A stretch of 64,000 bases of DNA from Plasmodium relictum (lineage: Eukaryota; Apicomplexa; Aconoidasida; Haemosporida; Plasmodiidae): positions 334,057 to 398,056 of the forward strand of contig NC_041679.1 of assembly GCF_900005765.1 (NCBI RefSeq), in the 5' to 3' direction. The translations under genes were made by a program, and so were the position numbers. Position 1 is the first letter of the stretch; every line of letters starts with the position of its first letter. Positions 1-9,838 of the stretch are shown one piece after another. The notes under the pieces were generated by a model. That model worked only from the letters and a program-made list of their open reading frames with translations, made no database searches and had not been told where the DNA came from.

Positions 1-197
1 AAAAACTTGATATGTAAGAAAAAATTAAAAATAAATATTCTTTTTATGAAAATAAGAAAATTTTTTTCTTGGTATTAGTAAAAATATAATAAAATTATTG
101 AAGTCCTTTCTATAATAATAAGAAAAAAAAATATATAAGAGAAAGAAAAAAAAAATTATAAAAATATAAAAGTTAAATAAAAATAGAAAAATTTAAT

Positions 198-678
198 ATG
201 GACAATTTTGATGAAAATAATAATGTTTTCGAAAAAAATGAAATAAATGATAATGAAACATGTTCATACAACAAATTAGGAAAGCTTATATCAGAAAAAT
301 ATTTGTCTGATTTCATAAACGAAGAGATATTCTTTATTGGTGAAATTATTAATATACAAGATAATATAATTACCTTGAAATCAGTTAATGGTAAATGAAA
401 TATTTTAATAAATATATATTTTTTTTTTTCTTTTATATTCGAATGCACATAATTTCTTTTTTTGTTTAGGAAATTCCGTTGAATGCATTATTAAAGATAG
501 GAACTTTAAATATAATTCAAAATATATAGGAATAAAAGGTATTGTATCAAATGATTTAAAAATAATCGAAACAAGAGGTATTATATTTTTAGAAGATATT
601 AATTTTGAAATAGTTAATGAATATATAAATATTTATATGGAAAATATGAATTCTGAAGTTTTCTTATCGTCCTATTAA
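198..678 (+). CDS. Small OB-fold protein, possible replication protein A subunit 3
   Basis: I read two exons, 198-390 and 470-678, joined in phase 1 across a 79-nt GT...AG intron whose acceptor is TTGTTTAG. The product is 133 residues. After an acidic Asn/Glu-rich N-terminus it shows LGKLISEKYL, FINEEIFFIGEI, DNIITLKSVNGNSVECII and a second hydrophobic half ending near EYINIYMENM. This order of beta strands and a C-terminal helix is that of the RPA14/RPA3 OB fold, which in eukaryotes closes the RPA heterotrimer through its last helix. The length is close to the usual 110-130 residues. The match rests on pattern, not on an invariant catalytic residue, so another small OB-fold protein is possible. 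It lies tail-to-tail with the POP1 gene. Without the intron the first exon would stop after 66 residues. Confidence 0.55.
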
Positions 679-1263
679 AATACAAGGAATTTATATCAAC
701 AGAATTTTCATATGCTGAATTTTTTTTTTTTTTTTTAAATAGTAATTACCGTTATAAAGTGAATAAATATATATATATATATTTTTCAAAAACATCTTTT
801 TTTAGTTTTGAAGTATATGTTATTCATTATTTTCTTTATGCATAATATATATATTAAATATTTTAAATTAAAGCATATTACAAATTTAATTTAATTAATT
901 TAAAAATTAAAATAAAATTTTATAATTTAAAAAAAAAGGAAAATAAGTAAAATTAAAAGTTTGTAACAAAAAATTATACTAATAATTTGAACACTAAAAG
1001 AAACCTTGTTTCAAAAATAAATGCATTTATTAAAATCATTAAGTAAATGAGATTACAATGGAAATATGATCTTAAAAAAGATATGGAAAGGATCATACCT
1101 AAACATATATATATATATTTAAAAAGGCAAGTATTTATCTTCTGTTACTAAACTAATCCAAACTAAAAAACATATATATTAAATTAAAAAAAAAAAAAAT
1201 AAATATAATTAAAAAAAAAAAAAATAAAAGATAAAAATAAAATAAGATTAAATAATTAAAAAT
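679..1263. other. Convergent intergenic region, no gene seen
   Basis: Tail-to-tail spacer between the RPA3-like gene and POP1. It holds A/T homopolymers and short (AT)n runs, presumably both 3' untranslated regions. I see no open frame or RNA gene. The stretch near 1045-1100 is less A+T-rich than its surroundings but has no fold I can name. Confidence 0.5.
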
Positions 1264-4200
1264 TTATATAATAATTTTTTGTTTATTAAATATGTATATA
1301 CCATGATGATAATAAGCAGAATTTACATTTCTGATCAATCCTATAAAAGGAAAATTCTTTCCTTTTTCCTTTATTTTTATTTCATCTGATACTACTATAA
1401 AAATGATAAAAAAAAAAATATAATAGTATGTAAATTTTTATGAACTTGATATAATAAAATATGTATTTTTTTTTTTTTTTGTTTTATCTAATTTTTTATT
1501 TTAATTTACATAATTTCAATGCAAATATATGATTTAATAAATTTTCTAAAAAAAAATAGAAAGATATATGTGCTATCCCATATCCATATCCTTTTGATAA
1601 TACATGCCCCCCACTTGACACATATCCAATTATTTTTTTTGACGATAAAATAATATCATCAACTGGTTTCCCATTATCTGTAGAACTTTTCTGAAGATTT
1701 ATTCTCTCCATTTGTGCCTTTTCTTTTCTTTCACATTTATTTTTTTTTATAACTTTGTTTTTATATTTATAAATCACAGGTTCTTTTAATTTTTCAATTT
1801 TATCTTTATTGTTTTTGTTAATAATTCGTTTGTGTTCAACCCATTCCAATATTTTTTTTGTGTCTATTTGCTCTAGAAGAAAAGAAAGAAATTAAAAAAA
1901 AAATTGTAAAAAATATTGAAAAAAATATTGGAAAAAATTATATAATAAGTAAACAAATATTTTAATGAAATAAAATTTCCTAATTATGTTCATGGTTTTA
2001 TAATCCTTTTAATGGATAATTTACTTATTTCATATATAATTCAAAAAAAAAATCACATATAAAATATTTCAGTTTTTTTTCTTTTTTTAATAATTTTACT
2101 TATAAAAAATTTGATTGTTTGCTTAAGTGTTAATGCACAAACATGAGATAATCTCTTTGGTATACTTTTTTTGTAGGCACTTACATAAACAGTAATAAAA
2201 TAACTTGAGAAAATATGAAATTTTGATTTAAAATGTTCTAAAAAATTATAAAATTCTTCAAAAGTATTAATATGATAAATTTTTTTTAATGATATATACA
2301 AAAAACGCTGTATAAATGTTTGAATTAAAAATTGATTATAACAGTCAGTAGTCCTTATAATTTTTATATCATTTTTATAAGGATATACACAAAACCAAGA
2401 ATAGTTAAAAGGATCATTTATACCTAAACAATAATAATTTATTCTTTTACTTAAGGGTTTTTTTAAATATTTTTTTTTTGATATAGATTCTCTTAATTTA
2501 TTATATAAAATGCCACCATAAGAATCTGGAAAGTCTTGAGGATAACAAATAAAGTCATAACATTTCATAATTTTTTCTCTTTCTTTTAAACCTATTGCTA
2601 TAGAACCGTTACGTATTAACAAATGAAATAAAATGGAACTTTTTTTTTTTGAAGGGCAAATAATAAAGTATCTATGATTATTATTATTAGTTTGATTTAC
2701 AATTAATATGGGTATTTTAATATATTTCTTGGAATTTTGCTTAAGATTTTCTTTGATTTTATTTAATTCTTTATAAACATCACTTGTTTCTTTTTTTTTT
2801 AATATTAAACAATTTTCATCTTTTGTACCATCATTATTTAAACATTCATTTATGTAATTTTGTATTGAGTCTTTATCATATGTTAGATTTAATTTTTTAC
2901 TTAGTTTTTTTTTCATATATTTAAGAAATTCATTATTTTCAAATGTATGAGTCGATTCTTTTTTATCTTTGAAGTAAAAATTTAAATCATTTGAAATTTT
3001 AGTTATATTTTCTTTTTCTTCATTTTTATTACTTATTCCATGCGTAACTACTTCTTTATTATCAGTTGTACTACTTAACAAGTTACTATTATCATTAATA
3101 TTACTTCTAGATACTATTGTTTTATTATAATTATTACAATTATTACTTAAAATATTTGATGAATGAAATGAACTAAAATTGTGAGCATTTCCTAATAATT
3201 CACATAAGGATTTTCTTTTTTCTTTAAGTATGTCATAACTCTCAATATACTTATTATTTTTTAACATTTTCAAAATAGTTGTTTTTACTTTTTTTTTTTT
3301 ATTACTTCTTATATGTTCATATTTGTTAACTTTAATATTTTTAATTACTTTCTGTTTTATTTTTTCATTCATAAGTATGTTATTATCGTATTGGCTAAAT
3401 TCATTTTTTTTTAAAACTCTGTTTTCATTTTTCTCTTGTATATAATCAAATGCATTTTCTATTATATTATCTACATTTTTTTTATTATTCTTAATAATAT
3501 TAATATCTTTGTTTTCTTTACTCAATGAATTAATATTATATGATTCTTTTTTATCTATTTGTTGTACTTCATTTTCATTAATTTTATAATTTAGCAAAAA
3601 TGGACCTACACATTTAGGTAGAATAGCATATAATGGAATTACATAGTCATATGGTAAAGTAATTTTTTCATAGTTATAGTGATAAATATATCGTTTCATT
3701 TTTTTAGGATATTTATTTTTTATTTTTAAAATATTTATTAACAATTCAAAACTTCTTGGACCAATCAATTCATACATACAAATATTTTTTATATGTTTTA
3801 CATGAATTGATGAATTTATTTTCTGAAAGTTCTTCATGGTTTCTTTTAAACATAATGGATGAACAAATAACCATATATCTCTTATTTTATCCTCTAATTC
3901 CTCTTTTTTTTTTTCAGAACAATCCTTATTATTATTAAGTTTATTTTTATTTTCTTTATTGGCATCATTATCAATATTATTATTTTTTCTCTTTTCTTTT
4001 TTTAAATGAACATATGGTTTCAATGTAGATCTCCATAAAAAGTATGCAGGACATATTAGGGGATTTTTTGAGTTAAAAAAATTATCATTGTTATTCTTAT
4101 TTAAATCAGAATGATTGCTCATATTATCTTTTTTTTCTTTTTCATCTATATCATTATTTTCATATTTATAAATAAAAATTTTTCCTAATAATATTCCTAA

Positions 4201-5064
4201 TAAATATTTTTTTTTTAACATATTTGCCTGTTCAATATTTGTGCATTTCTTCAATACATCTATTATAGTATTTTCATCACCACTTAATTGAATTATTTCA
4301 ATATAAGACATATCATGTATTAATGATTTTCGTTTACTAAATCGAAAAATTCTTCTACTTATTTTACTACAGTTTTTTATAGCTAGTTTATATCCAAAAA
4401 TACTCATCATATGAAATCTTTTAGAATGATACATATGAGTTTCTAACCAATTTTTTTTTTTACTTCTCATAATAAATTTTCTATAAAAATATCCAAAGGG
4501 AACATTTTTTTTTTTTTTTTTTTTTTTTTTTATTTTAGGTTCAGATATTAGCATTTCTTCCAATGTTGCTTTTTTACAAGCTAAGGGTACCCTATAAGGA
4601 TTAAACGACATACATCTCCTCCTTCTATTTTTATGAATTCTTTGAAAACATCTTTTAAAAATATTTCTTTTTCTTAATTCTCTTCCAAAGATTAATAAAT
4701 CCTCGTCTTTTAAGTTAAAAAAAGAAGATATCCAAGGTACAGATTCAGTGTTAAAAAAGTTTACATCTGAATTATTTCTAATTTCATATATTGACTTATA
4801 TGTTTTTTCATCATTTTTTTTTTTTTTATCATTCTTTTTATCTATTACTTTGACTGTCTTTTTTTCATTATTATTGTTTTTGCTTATAAAATTTATATAA
4901 TTTTTTTCTTTTTCATTTTGTATTGAAGTAAATTTTGTGGTGTCATTCTCTTCTTCTGTATTATCTATTTTATTATATTGTTTTTCATCATAATTCTTTT
5001 TATCATCATTACTTTTATTACTTATATTTTTTTTTCCTTTATCTTTATTAAAATCTACAAACAT
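1264..5064 (-). CDS. POP1: Ribonuclease P/MRP protein subunit POP1
   Basis: Three exons on the minus strand: 5064-2100, 1872-1510 and 1394-1264, all joined in phase 1, giving 1,152 residues. POP1 is the large scaffold protein of nucleolar RNase P and RNase MRP, which process tRNA 5' ends and rRNA precursors. The N-terminal POP1 domain is visible near residues 135-230: the run RRRRCMSFNPYRVPLA and the block THMYHSKRFHMMSIFGYKL. The POPLD domain near residue 830 shows GLKEREKI and PQDFPDSYGG. The C-terminal domain, spread over exons 2 and 3, has GYVSSGGHVLSKGYGYGIAH and ends IGLIRNVNSAYYHHGIYI, the expected POP1 finish. The chosen donor A|GTAAAATT at 2100 removes the frame's own last 16 codons. 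Long Asn/Lys inserts separate the domains, as is usual in Plasmodium. A run of 27 A (coding strand) encodes polylysine near residue 180. Confidence 0.95.
4505..4531. repeat. 27-base T run inside POP1 coding sequence
   Basis: On the coding strand this is 27 uninterrupted A, read as consecutive AAA lysine codons next to the N-terminal POP1 domain. A prime place for replication, transcription or ribosome slippage. Confidence 0.95.
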
Positions 5065-6215
5065 CTTCTTTTTTTTTATTAAATCATATTTATAAATGAG
5101 AAGATGTTATTTCAACAATGAGTATTTATTTATAATTATACAAATTGTTCATATAAAAGGTATGCATAAAGTTCTACTTAATTATAAAAAAATATAATAT
5201 AAAATAAAAACGTTCACGTTATTATTTAATATTTTTCATATGATAATTAAAAAAGTAAAGCAAATTAAATGACGTAAGAAATATTTTATGCAAATAATTA
5301 AGAGATTTCTTATTTTTTCTTATTTTTTTATTTTTTTTATTTTTAAGTGTTTATTTCACAAATTAAAATTCAAAATTAACATTTTAATAATACATGAGAC
5401 TTTATTTCCTTACTATTTAATAAAAATATCAATTTTTAATTTTTTTTTTTTTTTAAGCAAATTATTTTGGCAATCTCTTTGTTCATTTTTCCTTTTCTTC
5501 TATGAATGTTTTGTTACATACATATAGTTTTTTTAATTATTTTCAATATTATTTTTAAAATTATATATTTTTTTTAAGATATATTATCTAATCATGTAGA
5601 ATTATTTTTTTCTCATTCTAAAAATACCCCCATTATTAATAGAATTGTTTATCATATAAAAAAAAAAAAATTCCTTTTTTATTTATTAATAAAAAATAAA
5701 AAAAAATTAAATAATAAATTTCCCCTAGAAGAATGTTTACAAAATATTTAAATATAAGAAAGAAGATATTTTCATATAGTATATTTTTTTTTTATTTATT
5801 CTTTTTTTTTTCATAATTTTAGAAGAAAAAAAAAAAAAAAAAATTTCATTAAAAAATTTATGTCATATGTTCTTTAGTAAGCTTACAATAGTTACTATAA
5901 TTTTATTATTCCTTTTTTCAGGTTTAAAAATTAGACCTTATTAGATAAAACAAAATAAAAAAAAAATAATAATAAGGATAAAGGAAAAAAAAAAGAAAAT
6001 ACAAAGTATAATGAAAAAAAAAAAACTTTTTAATTTTTCAAGGCAGTTACATATAAAATACATAAAAATAAGTTACATTAAAAAAAAAAATATAGTCTTA
6101 TAAAATTTTATATGCATAATGAGCATTTAAGTAATTTCGGATAAGTTTTTATTTTTTTTAATTTTTTCTTACAAAATGAATATGGATCTTTTTTATTTCG
6201 AATTTTATTTAGTTT
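5065..6215. other. Intergenic region, no gene seen
   Basis: Upstream of POP1 and downstream of the esterase gene, both on the minus strand. Poly(dA:dT) and short (TA)n tracts dominate. An open frame of 79 codons at 5288-5527 (+) is Phe/Leu/Ile-rich and looks like chance in T-rich DNA. Presumably the POP1 promoter and the esterase 3' region. Confidence 0.5.
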
Positions 6216-7286
6216 CTATTCTTTAGGTATTCTTGAAAGCCAATCAATAATCTTTTTTAACACTTCTTCATTTCCAGGTTCAACGGTTAAAATATGATCC
6301 ATTTCCTCTAATGTATGAATTTCCTTATTATCATTATTTAATTTATTATAAAAATTTACTACTCCCTCATAATAACATGCAGAATCATTTTTTGAATGAA
6401 TAAACAATATAGGGATATCTTTTGGTATATATTCTATATCATTATTTAAATTGGTTATAGCATTTAATAGTTCATACCCTAATCTGCATGTGATTGGTTT
6501 TTTATGTCTATTTTTATCAAATGAAAAGATATCATTAATAAATGGGAATCTACCAAAATGCAATGATGGGGTAATACGTGAACTTGGGAATACAGCAGAA
6601 AGCATTTTAGATATAGGTATATAAAAGTATTTAAAAGAAGCTTTTGATGTTAAATGATCAATCGAAATCATTCCTGCTAGAGAAATACAACCTCTTATAT
6701 TTACTTTTTTATTATTATCTTTTGATTTTCCTAATATTTCCAAAATTCTTAAAACAATATTTCCACCCATTGAAAGTCCCAATAAATAAAAAGGAGGGAT
6801 TTTAGTATTAGTAATATTATCATGAAGAGATATATTGTTATCTTTTTTATAAGATAAACATAATAAATCATGAATTCTATTAATATATTGAATCACATCA
6901 TATACTAAATCATCAAATTTATTTATACTAGTTCTTAAATTCTTCCAGCCGTCTGATTGTCCATGGCCTTGTAAATCTAATCCATACACTGAATAATTGT
7001 TTTTATTAAAATGTTCAATCCAACTATTTTCATATATGTAGAAATTTTCATCATCCTTTAATATTGCTTTATTATTATTTACTACCTCTACATTATGTCT
7101 TAAATATTCTAATCTCACATGCGAGTTTAAACCATGAACTAATATTAAAACACCAACAGGATTTTTAACTAACCATGCATATGTTTTCAGTAATAAGCCA
7201 TCCTTATTATGAAATGAATCAATTTTAGGTTTACCATCTAACTTACTTTTCTTATTAACTTTAACAGATGATGTGTTCTCTACCAT
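6216..7286 (-). CDS. PARE: Alpha/beta hydrolase of the lysophospholipase/monoacylglycerol lipase type, PARE-like
   Basis: Single exon, 356 residues from the first ATG; the open frame extends upstream but has no earlier ATG. It is a serine hydrolase with the full set of family marks: oxyanion-hole HG near residue 51 (LVHGLNSH), LDLQGHGQSDG at 104-113, nucleophile elbow GLSMGG with Ser172, acid Asp301 in HSKNDSACY and His331 in EEMDHIL. These define the Plasmodium PST-A/lysophospholipase group related to monoacylglycerol lipase. The position upstream of the MORN/hydrolase and Sfi1-like genes, as I recall the P. falciparum map, points to PARE, the prodrug activation and resistance esterase, whose nucleophile serine sits at a similar place. 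There is no signal peptide or export motif at the N-terminus, so a cytosolic or membrane-peripheral enzyme is likely. The exact natural substrate cannot be read from sequence. Confidence 0.88.
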   Translation of the reverse strand: MVENTSSVKVNKKSKLDGKPKIDSFHNKDGLLLKTYAWLVKNPVGVLILVHGLNSHVRLEYLRHNVEVVNNNKAILKDDENFYIYENSWIEHFNKNNYSVYGLDLQGHGQSDGWKNLRTSINKFDDLVYDVIQYINRIHDLLCLSYKKDNNISLHDNITNTKIPPFYLLGLSMGGNIVLRILEILGKSKDNNKKVNIRGCISLAGMISIDHLTSKASFKYFYIPISKMLSAVFPSSRITPSLHFGRFPFINDIFSFDKNRHKKPITCRLGYELLNAITNLNNDIEYIPKDIPILFIHSKNDSACYYEGVVNFYNKLNNDNKEIHTLEEMDHILTVEPGNEEVLKKIIDWLSRIPKE

Positions 7287-8873
7287 TTTAAAAAAAAATT
7301 CTACTAAATAAGCGTCTTTAATTAATAACAAACAATACTTTTAATATAAAATTAAAAAAAAAATAATAATAAATACAAAAAATAAAATTAAAAAAAATAT
7401 TAATGTTAAAAGGGAAAAACTTCTAACAATCTTGTGGAACTAATATATCTAATATAATAGAAATATAATAATTATAAAATACCTTAATTTAGTTTATTTT
7501 AAAATAAAAATGATTACACAATTTCTTAAAATAAGAATAATTAAAAATAAACAAAAAATTAGAATAAAAATTATTTGCAACGCATCAAAATAAAGATACT
7601 CTTAATAAATATAAAAAAAAAAAGATGCATGATATATATTTTAAATAAGAAACAATTTATAGAAAAAAAAAAATATTCCTGTTAAATTTTATGAAAAATA
7701 TCAATTACAATAATAAATTTTATGTACATATTAAAAAAAAAAAAAAAAAAATTAATAAAACTAATTTCTAAATTATAAATTTTTCCATATAAAAAAAGCG
7801 TAATATTATAAAATATTTTAAAAAATTGTTCAAATAAGTTTCTTTCTTTTTTTTTTTTTGCAATAATTAAATAATTAAATTATAAAAAAAAGGATTTCTT
7901 AAAAAAAAATTAGTCTAATTTATGAGCTAATTTTATATAATAAAATAAAATTTTTTCTTGTGTTCTTATATACATAAGTACATTTTACATATATGTAAAT
8001 ATATATATATATATATATCTTTTTTTTTCTGTAGGTATTTTGTACCACCTTGTTTTAATAAAAAATATTTTTTTTTTTTGTTTTATAATTTAAGAGAATT
8101 ATTATTAAAAATTGAAAATTTTTAAATATTTTTTATTTCTTATATCTTTTTTTTTTTGTTGCGATGAACAATTAAGTGCACGTGTATGTTTTAAAAAACT
8201 GTTTTAAATTTTTCTAACGAAATGAAAGTCTCTGTTATTTTCAAAATTAAATATATATATTTTTGAGCATTTATGTAAAAACTTCAGTTTTATCTTTAAA
8301 TTTTTTAAATATAAAAAATAAATTTTATTTATTTAAAAACTATAAATTGGAGCTTATGGAGTGAAATTATGATATTATTAAGATAATATTTCATTTTCAA
8401 GTGTTACTAAAATTATTCTCTTTTGAAATAATATACATTTTTGTATGAACATTAGATACTAATATTATTTTTCTTGATTATAATTTATGAATTTATAACT
8501 CCACTACAAGTAAAGAAGAGAAAAAAAAATTGTAAAATGAAGATTATATGTATATATGTAAGGAAATATGCGATTATCTCCTTTGAAGCGCATGATATAA
8601 AAAATGAAAAATATTTATATAAATGATTAAAAATAGTATTATTTAATTCACTTTTTTACTTCTAAATAAATTAAATTAATTTTTTTTATATAAAAGAGTT
8701 AATGTTTTTTTATTGTTAATATTCTTTTCTTTTTTTTTCTATATTGTTTTTTATAAAAAAATTCTTATAAATTTTTGATTTTATATTTGTATATTTAAAA
8801 ATATTTTCTTCATTTGTTTTATATATATATATATATTGTTATTTTTACATTAGCTTAAAAAAAAAAAAAAAAG
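7287..8873. other. Divergent promoter region between the esterase and UQCC6-like genes
   Basis: About 1.6 kb separates two head-to-head genes. It has many poly(dA:dT) tracts and (AT)n at 7996-8018 and 8820-8836. Two less A+T-rich patches, near 8160-8240 and 8560-8610, could be transcription start or regulatory segments. I find no open frame or RNA gene. Confidence 0.5.
8176..8185. promoter_or_regulatory. Overlapping GTGCAC and CACGTG palindromes
   Basis: GTGCACGTGT contains two overlapping six-base palindromes in a very A+T-rich spacer. GTGCA is the core reported for the ApiAP2 factor AP2-I. The site lies about 0.7 kb before the UQCC6-like start and 0.9 kb before the esterase start. Function is inferred from motif identity only. 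Confidence 0.3.
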
Positions 8874-9068
8874 ATGCCATTAGGTGTTCCATTAAAGAAA
8901 TATTTATTCATTGTATCTACTTCTTTTTTATGTATGGCTATGGGTTCTTGTTGTGTGCATCTAATTTTGAAGCCGGAAATGAAAGAATATGATATTTCGA
9001 AACATTTAGAAAATAGAAATAATGCTATTCAAGAAGTTCAAAAAGGAATTACAGAAAATAAAACTTAA
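8874..9068 (+). CDS. UQCC6: UQCC6/BRAWNIN-like complex III assembly microprotein
   Basis: An intronless 64-codon gene whose product begins MPLGVPLKKYLFIVSTS and continues FLCMAMGSCCVHLILKPEM. Human UQCC6 (BRAWNIN, C12orf73, 71 residues, DUF4516) as I remember it has the same spacing: MPxGVPxxxYL at the very start, Ser and Met inside one membrane helix, Gly, then VH and a Pro about five residues on. UQCC6 is an inner mitochondrial membrane microprotein needed to assemble ubiquinol-cytochrome c reductase. Here the single membrane segment spans about residues 10-31 and the charged tail of about 30 residues would face a soluble compartment. The start is fixed because the family motif begins at Met1. 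A poly(A) tract lies immediately upstream. It faces the esterase gene head-to-head and converges with the MORN/hydrolase gene. Confidence 0.82.
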   Translation: MPLGVPLKKYLFIVSTSFLCMAMGSCCVHLILKPEMKEYDISKHLENRNNAIQEVQKGITENKT

Positions 9069-9838
9069 ATATATATATATTGAAAAATGTTTACATATAA
9101 ATAATGCTTATACTTTTTCATAAACATTATTATTTGGAACAGTAATAAACTTGTTCTAGTAAAATGTAATTTTTTTTTATATTAAGAGAAGAAAAGGTCA
9201 TATATATTCAAAAATTAAGAAAAAATATAAAGTTATTAAAATTTTTTTATTTTATTTATTTTTTACTGAAGTTTTTATAAAAAAATAAAATATTTTTTTT
9301 TTTCTTTAATTTATAATATATCAATAAAATAAAAAAAAAATAAAAAAATGACTAATAAATTATGAAAAAAAAGAAAAAGGTGAATAAGCATATAAAAAAA
9401 TTGTAAATAAAAATGAAAAAGAATATAAAAATAAAATCATGAAACATAAGGGTATGGTTTTTTTGTTGTTGTAATAAATATCTCATAATAAAAAAAAAAA
9501 AAAAAAAAAAAAGAATTAAATATATACAAGTATTAACAATTTCGAAAAAATTGGTTGTTAAAATATAATTTATAAAATAATATATATATATATATATATG
9601 AATTGACACACTTTAAAAAAAAAAAATTCGAATTTTTAAATTATATTGTTAATGTAACATTATAACTAATAAAAAAATTATACATATATAATGTATAATT
9701 TTCAATATTTTTAATTTTTTTATTTTAATTACTTTATCTTAAGTTTTTTGAAATCCTCTTTTTCTTTTTTTTTTTTTTAATTAAATTTTGAAAATTTTTA
9801 TTATTTCTTTTATTTCTCATTTTATTTTATTTTTGTTT
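9069..9838. other. Convergent intergenic region, no gene seen
   Basis: Tail-to-tail spacer between the UQCC6-like gene and the MORN/hydrolase gene. It has T and A homopolymers, (AT)n at 9578-9600 and one perfect hairpin listed separately. An 85-codon minus-strand frame at 9352-9609 is almost only Phe, Ile and Tyr and is rejected. Confidence 0.5.
9674..9702. terminator. Perfect 12-bp inverted repeat between convergent genes
   Basis: Arms at 9674-9685 and 9691-9702 are exact reverse complements (AAAATTATACAT and its complement) around a 5-nt ATATA loop. It lies about 140 bp past the stop of the MORN/hydrolase gene and 600 bp past the UQCC6-like stop. A 3'-end or transcription-boundary role is inference; A+T-rich DNA yields such repeats by chance more easily than mixed DNA. 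Confidence 0.3.

Noticed and set aside
5288-5527. 79-codon plus-strand frame with hydrophobic product
   Set aside because: T-rich DNA yields Phe/Leu/Ile frames by chance; no motif and no codon bias of a gene.
9352-9609. 85-codon minus-strand frame
   Set aside because: Almost only Phe, Ile and Tyr, spanning an A homopolymer and an (AT)n repeat.
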